The notes under the pieces are model-generated. The model was given only the letters and a program-made list of their open reading frames with translations, made no database searches and was not told where the DNA came from. From assembly GCA_023954595.1 (NCBI GenBank), contig JAGSHJ010000040.1, positions 1 through 13,349 of the forward strand: a stretch of DNA of 13,349 nt, in the 5' to 3' direction. This document shows, piece after piece, positions 1-7,068 of the stretch. Origin of the DNA: Bacteriovoracaceae bacterium (lineage in GTDB: Bacteria; Bdellovibrionota; Bacteriovoracia; Bacteriovoracales; Bacteriovoracaceae). The translations under genes were made by a program, and so were the position numbers. How positions within the stretch are numbered: the stretch's first letter is position 1; each line of letters begins with the position of its first letter.

Positions 1-1291
1 CCACTGCGAACTTCTCATGCTCTCGGCCTAGCTCTTTAACCCAGAGCTTTTGCTCCTGCATAGAACTCTCTAATCTGGCCTTAGTATCTTCAAGTTCTCT
101 TTCTTGGACTAATTCAAGCTTTACCGCTGGCCTTGGAAGATCAAGGTCACTAGAGTCCTTTAATGTTTCTAAACTTCTATAAACGGATTTTAAAACTCTA
201 ACCGCCGCTTTCTTCTCCTTAGGATTACCCAAAGATAGCTCTGCATTTTTCCAAGTATGCGCCAATGCCTGATTAAATTTTCTCTGAGAGCCAGCTTTTA
301 AAAGAAGAGAAATGAATACGACAAAGCCCAATGAGGCCATAAACCAAATAGTATTTGTCCACATTGCTGCAAATCCAGTCTCTTTATCGACTCTTGCAAC
401 AAGAGACCAGCCCAGGTCATTTAAAAAGTTATGATGACGAAATTTCGATATAATAAAGAATGGCTCTTCAACAAAAGTTTTTAAAGAAGAAACACCTTGT
501 TCCCAATTACCTTCATTCCAATTTTTTGAAAAGTTCGCAGTTTCAACCTTGAATGGCAACTCACTCATTGGAGAAATTTTACGATCAGTATTAGCTGTGG
601 CCATAACCTTGTTATTTTCATTAACGAGAAATGCTTCCAAGTTATTTTGCTTATTTCTAAAGGCCTCTTTGGAAGCACTATTTAGTAAGCGTCCGATCCA
701 ATCATCGTTTACAAATGAGCTTACATAACCAACGATTTCATCATTGCTGTTTCTAACAGGTGCGCTAAAGTGCATGCCATGCTTAACTCGCCCATACAAC
801 ATAGAAGCACTATCACTCATTTCAAAATCTAATGCTTGGGCACCAATGATTTTCTTACTGTAGTCTTCACTCATATTTTTTGAGTTAACTTTCTGAAACC
901 ACACACTATCAGATAGATTAATATCTCCATCATTCCAGTTTAGCGACTCGCCGCCAGAACCAATATTATTTGCAGCAACAAGGTTCCCCTCTACATCAGT
1001 TAAAACAATAACGTCATAACTTGGGTAGAGTGCAATTAGTGAATCAAAATAACTTGAGCTCGCTTTGGAGTCTAGCTCCTTGAGACTTGAGTTTAATGAG
1101 ATGTTCTGAATATTGTGATAGAAGAATGAGAATTTTCCAGAGAGGCTTTGGCTAATTCTTTGAACAGAACTTAAATAGTCTCCACGCAAATCAGTGTAAT
1201 GATTATACTGAATAACTCCAAATGCCATACTCATGACAATGGTTAAAAGTGTAATTGTTCGAAAATAAAACTTAGTGAAAATGTTCTTCAT
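1..1291 (-). CDS. dCache-domain membrane sensor (chemoreceptor or sensor kinase type), 3' part cut by window edge
   Basis: The open frame starts at 1291 and runs off the left edge after 430 codons without a stop. Residues about 12-28 form a first membrane segment. Residues about 30-308 form a large periplasmic region of dCache type: a YPSYDVIVLTDVEGNLVAAN stretch is followed by FSAPVRNSNDEIVGYVSSF, the usual cues of the membrane-distal fold of small-ligand sensors. A second membrane segment lies at about 311-331, followed by a charged, helical, coiled-coil-like cytoplasmic part. I do not see a convincing HAMP domain right after it, so the output (methyl-accepting, histidine kinase, or diguanylate cyclase) cannot be decided here. 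The ATG at 1291 is chosen because GGGGCGG lies 4 nt upstream and the hydrophobic N-terminus begins there. That binding site is inside a predicted RNA stem (1296-1359). The family call is secure; the ligand and output are unknown. Confidence 0.85.
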   Translation of the reverse strand, partial: MKNIFTKFYFRTITLLTIVMSMAFGVIQYNHYTDLRGDYLSSVQRISQSLSGKFSFFYHNIQNISLNSSLKELDSKASSSYFDSLIALYPSYDVIVLTDVEGNLVAANNIGSGGESLNWNDGDINLSDSVWFQKVNSKNMSEDYSKKIIGAQALDFEMSDSASMLYGRVKHGMHFSAPVRNSNDEIVGYVSSFVNDDWIGRLLNSASKEAFRNKQNNLEAFLVNENNKVMATANTDRKISPMSELPFKVETANFSKNWNEGNWEQGVSSLKTFVEEPFFIISKFRHHNFLNDLGWSLVARVDKETGFAAMWTNTIWFMASLGFVVFISLLLKAGSQRKFNQALAHTWKNAELSLGNPKEKKAAVRVLKSVYRSLETLKDSSDLDLPRPAVKLELVQERELEDTKARLESSMQEQKLWVKELGREHEKFAV

Positions 1292-1295
1292 TTAT

Positions 1296-1359
1296 CCGCC
1301 CCGGTTCTTACCTTTATCGGGTAGAGTGCCCCGGGTATTTATCGGGACACACGAGGCGG
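1296..1359 (-). promoter_or_regulatory. Candidate structured RNA leader (three-way junction) covering the ribosome binding site of the dCache sensor gene
   Basis: Read on the minus strand, 1359-1353 (CCGCCTC) pairs with 1302-1296 (GGGGCGG) through 7 pairs, one of them G-U. Inside, 1350-1343 (GTGTCCCG) pairs with 1333-1326 (CGGGGCAC) through 8 pairs around a 9-nt loop. Then 1323-1320 (TACC) pairs with 1312-1309 (GGTA) around a 7-nt loop. Both loops contain ATAAA. The closing strand GGGGCGG is also the only Shine-Dalgarno-like sequence, 4 nt before the ATG, so the fold would hide it. The G-U pairs make the minus strand the stronger folder, matching the gene's direction. No T-run follows, so it is not an intrinsic terminator. 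It matches no riboswitch consensus I know. The pairing is directly visible; a regulatory role is inferred. Confidence 0.5.
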
Positions 1360-1370
1360 GAAACTAATGC

Positions 1371-1850
1371 CTATTTCTTTTGAATGTGGCCAGGAATCTT
1401 ACTATCTTCCCTACTCCATGTCGTAGTTCGACCAAACAGGGGCATGCCCACATAACCCCTTAATTCAAGCGTATCAGAGTCTTCAAGCTCCATTTGAGCA
1501 CTATAGGTCTTTCCAGATTTAGGGTCATAGATATTGCCATCAACCCACTCGTCGTCCCCATCAAACTTAAAACCCCAAGTATTTTTAAGACCCAATAAAG
1601 ATCTTTTTTGAAGCTTTTCTTCTGGATTGTTTTGATCAAGCTTTTCTTTGACCTTCCCTGTATGAAGATCTTCTAGCCAAACGATCTCACCATAATAGAG
1701 ATTTTCAGGTGTTTTCTTTATTTCAACAACAGCACTCTTCTCCTCTACAAGCCAATGCCCTAAAATGTCGTCTGGGGCAACTTCATCCCCAAAACTCAAA
1801 GCACTAGAAAAGAGAAGCGTAAAGATCAGCAAGGTTTTTGTTATTCGCAT
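1371..1850 (-). CDS. Secreted DUF2147 family protein
   Basis: A 159-residue protein starting MRITKTLLIF, with a signal peptide of about 21 residues (hydrophobic core, then ALSFG before DEVAPDD). The mature part matches DUF2147: GHWLVEE near the start, YYGEIVWL, LGLKNTWGF, GNIYDPKSGKTYSA, then LELRGYVGMPLFGRTTTWSR at the end. The family is exported and its function is poorly defined. The frame stays open upstream to 1907, but the ATG at 1850 is preferred because GGAGG lies 6 nt before it and it gives a clean signal peptide. The start lies inside the 3' end of the ATP-grasp gene (47-bp overlap), so it is very likely co-transcribed with it and probably translationally coupled. Confidence 0.85.
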   Translation of the reverse strand: MRITKTLLIFTLLFSSALSFGDEVAPDDILGHWLVEEKSAVVEIKKTPENLYYGEIVWLEDLHTGKVKEKLDQNNPEEKLQKRSLLGLKNTWGFKFDGDDEWVDGNIYDPKSGKTYSAQMELEDSDTLELRGYVGMPLFGRTTTWSREDSKIPGHIQKK

Positions 1851-2757
1851 AAGATACCTCCACAAAAAGTCCAGGACAAGTAATGTTAACCTCTGTAATG
1901 GCCTCACCTAAAACATCAAACGCAATAATTCTTATTCCGTCTTTTAGAAGTTCTTTGGCGGTATTATCGCAGCTCTCCTTAACCTTTGGTGGCAGTTCTA
2001 CTTTTTCATAATTTGCACCCTGTGCAATATTAGTTAAAAACTCACCTGGAGCTGGTTTTTTCATGATGGATCCAACTTCTTCACCATCAAAATAAACCGC
2101 ACGGAACTCGCCTTCATACACGGCCTTAAGGAAAGGTTGAGCAATTATAGCGCCATGGTATTCTTCAACCTTGTTAACGAACTTTTGTATAAGTTTTGCA
2201 TCAGTAATAGAGAACTTCTCAACACCAATCCCGCTATATAAATCAAGTGGTTTTAAAATAATCTCATCAAATCCATTTGCCTTTAACTCTTCAACATAAT
2301 GCTCAAACCCTTGAACGCTTGCTCCTACGAAACTATCAACAGCATTTTTTTGTTTAAATGCCTCAATCTTGTCATTCTTTTTCATAATCCCAACAGGATT
2401 GTTCACAACGCTACACCCTGATGCGATTGTAATAAAATCAAGCATCCATAAATAGCGGTGATATCTCATGTCATAAGGAGGATCAATACGCATATGGATT
2501 GTGTCACTCTTAGACACAAGTACATCCTTATGTTTTTTAAGCTTAAATTCTTCTATGTAATAGCCGTCCTCTTTCATCTTCCCTTCAAAGTCGTAGACTC
2601 GAAGTTTTGTCTCTTTGAGATTATTTACGTAAAAGTCTTCTTCAAATAATAGGTAGACTTCTTTACCAAGCTTCTTAAATGACAATGCCGCCATTAAGCT
2701 TGAATCTTTTTTGATGTTTAATTTTTCCATTGGATCAATAAACAGAATGTGTGCCAC
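1804..2757 (-). CDS. gshB: Glutathione-synthetase-like ATP-grasp ligase
   Basis: 317 residues, the normal size for prokaryotic GshB, which joins gamma-glutamylcysteine and glycine using ATP. Visible family marks: FIDPMEKLNIKKDSS (residues 7-21, like the FMDPI..INIKKDSSF start of GshB), MRIDPPYD (89-96), VVNNPVGI (117-124), IILKPLDLYSG (166-176), and the metal-binding end AFDVLGEAITEVNITCPG (279-296) with D281, E289 and N291. Two places differ from the Escherichia coli enzyme as I recall it: the glycine-rich ATP loop DGMGGASI reads DLYSGIGV, and the RGNLAAGG segment reads LTNIAQGA, losing an arginine tied to substrate binding. The substrate could therefore differ. The start is GTG at 2757 with AAGGAG 7 nt upstream. 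It begins 1 nt after the stop of the peptidase gene and overlaps the DUF2147 gene. No gshA is in view. Confidence 0.75.
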   Translation of the reverse strand: MAHILFIDPMEKLNIKKDSSLMAALSFKKLGKEVYLLFEEDFYVNNLKETKLRVYDFEGKMKEDGYYIEEFKLKKHKDVLVSKSDTIHMRIDPPYDMRYHRYLWMLDFITIASGCSVVNNPVGIMKKNDKIEAFKQKNAVDSFVGASVQGFEHYVEELKANGFDEIILKPLDLYSGIGVEKFSITDAKLIQKFVNKVEEYHGAIIAQPFLKAVYEGEFRAVYFDGEEVGSIMKKPAPGEFLTNIAQGANYEKVELPPKVKESCDNTAKELLKDGIRIIAFDVLGEAITEVNITCPGLFVEVSYANNKNLADLYASLF

Positions 2758-2758
2758 T

Positions 2759-3802
2759 TTAAATCTCCTTAAAAGGACTTTCCTCGAACAGGCCTTCTTT
2801 ATTTTTTAATTTATTTTTACTTTTAACTAAGTATACAAAAAAGCTCTTCAAATCTGTAAAATATTTACTCTTAAACTTCTCGATTTTGTTTTGTCCTGCC
2901 TCGTAAGTTAAGAAACCTGCAAATCTAGCATTGTTCCACTCCTTTTTAAGAGGCCAGCAGTCATCTAGGTTGAGCTCGTTACAAGTATCTTGAATTTGAG
3001 GCCTGAAAACATTTTCTAGAAAGGTTTTCCTAACATTCTTTGTACTAGAGAGAGTTCTCCCCTTTTCCGTATAAGCTTGCTGAAGATCTTTCGCCAAAGA
3101 GACAATTTTCTGTGTTAAGAGCTTCTCTTTATGCTTTCTAAGTATGTATTGGGTTCGTTGCTCGTTAGTGTAGTTGAAATATTCAAACATTAATTCTCGT
3201 GAGAAGAATTGAGCTAGATTCTCGTTTAGTGCGACTTCATTTTTGATAAAAAAGATTGTGTGAAATAGCTCATGAAAAATCATCTCGGCCAACTCCACTT
3301 CGTCATAGGCGAAAAAGGAGGAGAGAATATTGTCGTCAAATATCCATTGATTCAATGTTGAGTAAGCATAAACCGGACGTGTGTAGACTTCATAGCCTTC
3401 TTCTAGAAGCTTCTTTGCAAATTTCTTAGCATCACTTTGATCAAAAAATCCGATATAAGGAAACTCGCCTACGATTGGAAATGAATGTCGAACAGCTTCT
3501 ATTTTTTCAGGGGGTGACGCTACCACAAGGTATGTCACAGCAGGCCTATCTAGAAACGTAGTCTGGGAGTATATATTGGTGGGTTCTTTTTTAAAGTAGC
3601 TATAAAAGAAGTCTTTATAGGCCATTATCTTTTTAATTTTCTCTTTATGCTTTTGATCTATATTTTTATCTCTAAGAACCTCATCATTGTCTCTGGCCTT
3701 AACCTCTAAAGACACCTGACCTACACCCTGATCGACAATATATGATAACTTCGCGCAAGAAAGAAAAAGAGCGCAGAAAGATATTAAGAACAAATTTTTC
3801 AT
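2759..3802 (-). CDS. Lipoprotein metallo-aminopeptidase, Aminopep (COG4324) family
   Basis: 347 residues. The N-terminus is a lipoprotein signal with lipobox LFLS-C (Cys16), so the protein is expected to be anchored to a membrane and act in the periplasm. The body follows the predicted-aminopeptidase family: FPIVGEFPYIGFF (108-120), AYSTLNQW (146-153), then the zinc motif HELFH (177-181) and downstream NEN (193-195), where the glutamate fits the third zinc ligand seen in this family as FNE. Substrate is unknown. The frame continues upstream to 3847, but ATG 3802 is chosen because it starts the signal peptide and has GAGG 6 nt upstream. It is followed at once by the ATP-grasp gene, and the beta-barrel gene lies 69 nt upstream on the same strand. 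Confidence 0.8.
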   Translation of the reverse strand: MKNLFLISFCALFLSCAKLSYIVDQGVGQVSLEVKARDNDEVLRDKNIDQKHKEKIKKIMAYKDFFYSYFKKEPTNIYSQTTFLDRPAVTYLVVASPPEKIEAVRHSFPIVGEFPYIGFFDQSDAKKFAKKLLEEGYEVYTRPVYAYSTLNQWIFDDNILSSFFAYDEVELAEMIFHELFHTIFFIKNEVALNENLAQFFSRELMFEYFNYTNEQRTQYILRKHKEKLLTQKIVSLAKDLQQAYTEKGRTLSSTKNVRKTFLENVFRPQIQDTCNELNLDDCWPLKKEWNNARFAGFLTYEAGQNKIEKFKSKYFTDLKSFFVYLVKSKNKLKNKEGLFEESPFKEI

Positions 3803-3871
3803 GAAAACCTCAACAAAAGCGTTTAGGACAACATCCTTATCGTCCACTCAAAGCTTCTGCGAAATGTTAGC

Positions 3872-4504
3872 TTAAAAGACCCAAGAAAATCCAGCCGAAT
3901 ATAATAAGTTCTCTTCCATCTTAGTAGTGTCAAAGTCAGGCATTACAGACTTTGCAGAAAGACTAAGACCCATTAACTTTGTCAGACGAAAACGCAATGA
4001 AAAGGCCACATATCCAGAATTACTAGTCTCTCTATCTCTTTCCAAAGGTATATCCTCTTCACCACTACCATCATCAACTTTATAATTGGTTTCACCAGAG
4101 GTGATCAGTTTTGCATAACCTAGTGATAAAGATGGAATAATTAGAGACTTTCTTGATGCAAATGATTGCCTAAGACCTGCTCCTTGAACTTCTGTAACAA
4201 CAAGAGAGTCAATCTCCTTGATGGTGAAAGAACCATCAGCATTAGAGCTTTCTCTATCATCCACAAGCCTTTCACTAGTACGAGAATAGTTCAACTCCAG
4301 TGCAGTGTACTCCCAAATAAACCATCCCCAGTTTATTGACCAACCTTCAGTGGTTGTTACCGCCATACCTGGATCTGTATCTACAGAAGTCTCCACACCT
4401 TCAATCTTTCTTTTTGAAAAGTTGTAATTAAGACTTAAGTCCACATAGGCCTGTGCCAAATTACAAAAAAAGAATGTACATAAAATGATTGATAAGTGTC
4501 GCAT
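3872..4504 (-). CDS. Small outer-membrane beta-barrel protein, function unknown
   Basis: 210 residues. MRHLSIILCTFFFCNLAQA is a clear signal peptide with an AQA cleavage site, so the mature protein starts YVDLSLNYNF. The rest is alternating polar/nonpolar strands (VDLSLNYNF, YTALELNYSRTS, LIIPSLSLGYAKL, GYVAFSLRFRLT, LMGLSLSAKSV) and it ends SAGFSWVF with a terminal phenylalanine, the usual signal for barrel insertion. Strand count suggests a small barrel of the OmpA/OmpW size class, but I recognise no specific family. An ATG at 4525 is in frame, but 4504 has GGAGG about 5 nt upstream and gives the signal peptide directly. It lies 65 nt downstream of the DUF454 gene and may be read from the miaB unit or from its own promoter; I see no good one. 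Confidence 0.75.
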   Translation of the reverse strand: MRHLSIILCTFFFCNLAQAYVDLSLNYNFSKRKIEGVETSVDTDPGMAVTTTEGWSINWGWFIWEYTALELNYSRTSERLVDDRESSNADGSFTIKEIDSLVVTEVQGAGLRQSFASRKSLIIPSLSLGYAKLITSGETNYKVDDGSGEEDIPLERDRETSNSGYVAFSLRFRLTKLMGLSLSAKSVMPDFDTTKMEENLLYSAGFSWVF

Positions 4505-4569
4505 GTCCCCTCCAAGTAACGCCATTCATTTTAACATGTGGCTGATACCTAGGGCTAAACAGGCAATTC

Positions 4570-4959
4570 CTACCTTGAATTACGGGTATAAATGAATAGA
4601 GACACGCAGATCCAGATACTTGCCATGATTAGTTTTAACCACATGGCCTTGCCTGTGAAAAAGATCACATAACCAATCGCTACACTCAACAATAAGATTG
4701 CTGCAAATTTGGCCCGAGGCCTGATGACTTTTTTATCTTCCCAATCTTGAATTAAAGGACCAAAACTTGGAAGGGACAAAAGCCATTGATGCAACTTGGG
4801 AGAGCTTTTACTGAAAAAGTATGCACTCAGTATTAGAAAAGGAGTTGTGGGCAGAACAGGCAGAAATGCCCCCACTGCCCCAAGGATAAATGCTAGGCCG
4901 CCAAAAAAGAAATATAGCGGCCTAAGCTGTGGCCTAATGAGCCCCTGGTCTTCTTCCAT
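4570..4959 (-). CDS. DUF454 (YbaN-like) inner-membrane protein
   Basis: 129 residues, the usual size of the family. The signature is plain: GAVGAFLPVLPTTPFLILSA (28-46) then YFFSKSSPKLHQWLL, followed by FGPLIQDWEDKKVIRPRAK (67-84). Four hydrophobic segments are visible at about 13-32, 35-50, 85-102 and 106-124. The function of DUF454 is unknown. The ATG at 4959 lies inside the end of miaB (26-bp overlap) and has no strong ribosome binding site, so translation probably depends on coupling to miaB. No better in-frame start exists before the first membrane segment. Confidence 0.8.
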   Translation of the reverse strand: MEEDQGLIRPQLRPLYFFFGGLAFILGAVGAFLPVLPTTPFLILSAYFFSKSSPKLHQWLLSLPSFGPLIQDWEDKKVIRPRAKFAAILLLSVAIGYVIFFTGKAMWLKLIMASIWICVSLFIYTRNSR

Positions 4960-6343
4960 AGTCTTTTATGATTTCACCTTGGCAACTTAATGCCGTAGCA
5001 CTTGTGACCTTAAGATCAACCCAATGCCATTGATAGTCAGATTCTGGTGTCTCACCTTCAAAGTGAACAATTCTAAAACAACTTGTTCTTCCCTTCCATT
5101 TGGTCTGGCCTTTCATAAAGCCTTTACCTTCAACTAGAACGCGGAATGTTTTACCAACCATCTCTTGTCTTACTTGCTCTTGAATCTTTAATTGATGAGC
5201 TTGAATCTCTCTGAGTCTTCTTCCTCTAACATCTTTAGTTAGAATGTCTCTAACTTTAGCTGCCTTGGTTCCAGGTCGTGAAGAGAAGTTATACGAGTAG
5301 ATAAAGTCATATTGCGCCTTATCTAGAAGTTTTAAAGTATCTCTGTGCTCCTCTTCAGTTTCATTAGGAAAACCAGCGATGATGTCAGTAGAGATAACGA
5401 TATTTGGATTGGCCTGTCTAAGCTTTGCTAGTCTTTCTAGGTAATGTTCAACAGAGTACTGGCGAAGCATTCTTTGTAGAACTGTGTTTGAACCACTTTG
5501 AACAGGAAGGTGCAAATGGTTGGAAAGCTTTTTAGATTTTCCATGAACAGCAATCAATTCATCGGAGATATCGTAAGGGTGGCTTGTTGTGTATCTAATA
5601 AGCTCTAGCCCTTCTATTTTTTCAAGCTCCATTATAAGCTCGGCAAGAGACTCTCCATTCTTTTTTCCAAAAGAGTTTACGTTCTGTCCAAGCAATGTAA
5701 CTTCTTGCACACCTTGATGAGCAACAAGTCTTGCAACATCATTTACGATCTCAGTAATAGTTCTAGATTTCTCTCTACCTCTAGTGAATGGGACAATACA
5801 GTAAGAGCAGAACTTGTCACATCCCTTGATGATATTAACAAATGCCTGAGGTGAGCCATGAGAGATTTTGGTTTCAATTGAATAGTTGTCGCTTCTATCC
5901 CAGCTAGTCACTGCGAATTTTTTATCCCCAGCATACGCTCTATAAACAAGCTCGCCTACGTTATCAATAACGTCGGTACCAAAAGCGAAATCAAGTTGGG
6001 GGTATTTTTTTAAAAGCTCTTTAGATTCTGTCTGAGCAATACAACCTGCAGCGGCAACCTTTACATCTTTTCTCTCTTTCTTCTGGTGTTTTGCATTTCC
6101 AAGGTGAGAGTAAAATTTCTGGTTGGCGAGGTCTCTAATTGCGCAGGTGTTGAATATCATCAAATCTGCGTTTTCTTTTTCTTCAGTTAGAGTGAAGTTT
6201 AGACCTTCAAGATGGCTAGTGATCCTTTCGGTGTCATGATAGTTCATCTGACATCCGTAGGTTTTAATCCATACTTTTCTTGGTGGAAATTCGATATCTC
6301 CAACGACTTTAACGTTGGTATTTGTGCCTGATTCTGTAGACAT
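4934..6343 (-). CDS. miaB: tRNA-2-methylthio-N6-dimethylallyladenosine synthase
   Basis: 469 residues. A radical SAM methylthiotransferase that adds a methylthio group to i6A37 of tRNAs reading UNN codons. Domains in order: the N-terminal methylthiotransferase domain with cluster cysteines C31 (KTYGCQMN), C67 (FNTCAIR) and C101 (AAGCIAQTE); the radical SAM domain with C175, C179 and C182 (GCDKFCSYC) followed by IVPFTRGRE; the SAM-domain marks LLGQNVNSFG, TTSHPYD, HLPVQSGS and ISTDIIAGFPNETEEE; and a TRAM RNA-binding domain at about 395-459. The NYHDTERI and IVPFTRGRE wording favours MiaB over MtaB or RimO. The start at 6343 has AGGG 7 nt upstream. The gene has its own upstream gap with a candidate promoter and overlaps the DUF454 gene downstream. 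Confidence 0.95.
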   Translation of the reverse strand: MSTESGTNTNVKVVGDIEFPPRKVWIKTYGCQMNYHDTERITSHLEGLNFTLTEEKENADLMIFNTCAIRDLANQKFYSHLGNAKHQKKERKDVKVAAAGCIAQTESKELLKKYPQLDFAFGTDVIDNVGELVYRAYAGDKKFAVTSWDRSDNYSIETKISHGSPQAFVNIIKGCDKFCSYCIVPFTRGREKSRTITEIVNDVARLVAHQGVQEVTLLGQNVNSFGKKNGESLAELIMELEKIEGLELIRYTTSHPYDISDELIAVHGKSKKLSNHLHLPVQSGSNTVLQRMLRQYSVEHYLERLAKLRQANPNIVISTDIIAGFPNETEEEHRDTLKLLDKAQYDFIYSYNFSSRPGTKAAKVRDILTKDVRGRRLREIQAHQLKIQEQVRQEMVGKTFRVLVEGKGFMKGQTKWKGRTSCFRIVHFEGETPESDYQWHWVDLKVTSATALSCQGEIIKDYGRRPGAH

Positions 6344-6383
6344 AAGTTTACCCTATATAATGGTTCTTATTGTGTGTCGCGCA

Positions 6384-6412
6384 AAAATAGCAAAAGCTCA
6401 AGTACCTGTAAA
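6384..6412 (-). promoter_or_regulatory. Candidate sigma-70-type promoter for miaB
   Basis: On the minus strand TTTACA (6412-6407) and TATTTT (6389-6384) are separated by 17 nt, predicting a transcript start near 6377 and a leader of about 34 nt before the miaB ATG. Each box has four to five matches to consensus. It sits in the 98-bp gap between the protease and miaB. A TATATA further downstream has no partner at good spacing. Confidence 0.4.
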
Positions 6413-6441
6413 CGGCCAATTTACTAATTTTACGCAGACCT

Positions 6442-7062
6442 CTAGATAAGGCCTTGAATCACTGCGATATAGAAGAATAGGTTGAATAGAAAGTGCAATG
6501 CAATTGGCTCTAAAACCCCACCCGTGCGGATTCTGGCCTTCCCAATAACCCAGCCCATAAAGAAGGTGTAGACCAGTTGAATCACTACAAAGAAAGTAAA
6601 TTCTTCTGGCAGGTGCCACATTCCAGGAAGATGAGAGATAGAGAATAATCCAGAGCTAATTAAAAGTGCTTTATTCTTAGACTTTAGAACTTGAAGATAC
6701 GCCCCTAGGAAAGCAAATCTAAAAACAAGCTCTTCCACCAATGGTGCCAAAATCAAAAGCTGAAGAAATGGACGTTCTAAGAACCTAAACGGCACTTGAA
6801 CTTCGCTATACTGAAGTATGAAGATGGACAAACATGCTAGAGCGGATATGGCCAAGAACCGAGCCACTGCTCCCTTTGAATTAAAGGATTTATAGTTAAG
6901 GCCGTAGAGTGCTCCACATATGACTGCAAAAACTAAATCCCAAAGATAGGAAACAGAGATTGTTGATCTGATCTGGAAAAGTTCCCAAGGAAAGAACCAT
7001 CCCATACCATAGTAGAGAACGGTCAATCCTCCCAAGAGAGGCATGTTGTTCTTAAGATTCAT
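6442..7062 (-). CDS. CPBP-family intramembrane metalloprotease (CAAX/Abi type)
   Basis: 206 residues with about six to eight hydrophobic segments. All three active-site motifs of the CPBP (Rce1-like) family are present: EELVFR (E110, E111, R115), FSISH (F140 to H144) and HFLFN (H190 to N194). Such enzymes cleave within the membrane or process small peptides; the bacterial members are mostly uncharacterised, some acting in bacteriocin immunity or maturation. The start at 7062 has no clear ribosome binding site, and an alternative ATG at 7044 is equally plain. It begins 6 nt after the stop of the WYL regulator gene, so the two form one transcript. Nothing nearby suggests a peptide substrate. 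Confidence 0.85.
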   Translation of the reverse strand: MNLKNNMPLLGGLTVLYYGMGWFFPWELFQIRSTISVSYLWDLVFAVICGALYGLNYKSFNSKGAVARFLAISALACLSIFILQYSEVQVPFRFLERPFLQLLILAPLVEELVFRFAFLGAYLQVLKSKNKALLISSGLFSISHLPGMWHLPEEFTFFVVIQLVYTFFMGWVIGKARIRTGGVLEPIALHFLFNLFFYIAVIQGLI

Positions 7063-7068
7063 TGGGAG

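Noticed and set aside
1326..1350. Intrinsic terminator for the DUF2147 gene (GC-rich 8-bp hairpin)
   Set aside because: No T-run follows on the minus strand, and the hairpin is part of a larger fold that continues to the next start codon.
2458..2649. Plus-strand reading frame of 63 codons
   Set aside because: It lies wholly inside the well-supported ATP-grasp gene on the other strand, with no ribosome binding site and no recognisable product.
3806..3850. Separate promoter for the lipoprotein peptidase gene (TTGAGT with 17-nt spacing)
   Set aside because: The matching -10 (TCCTAA) is too poor to call.
6398..6619. Minus-strand reading frame of 73 codons
   Set aside because: It overlaps the end of the CPBP protease in another frame, and its composition is unlike a protein family; the protease motifs are clear in the chosen frame.
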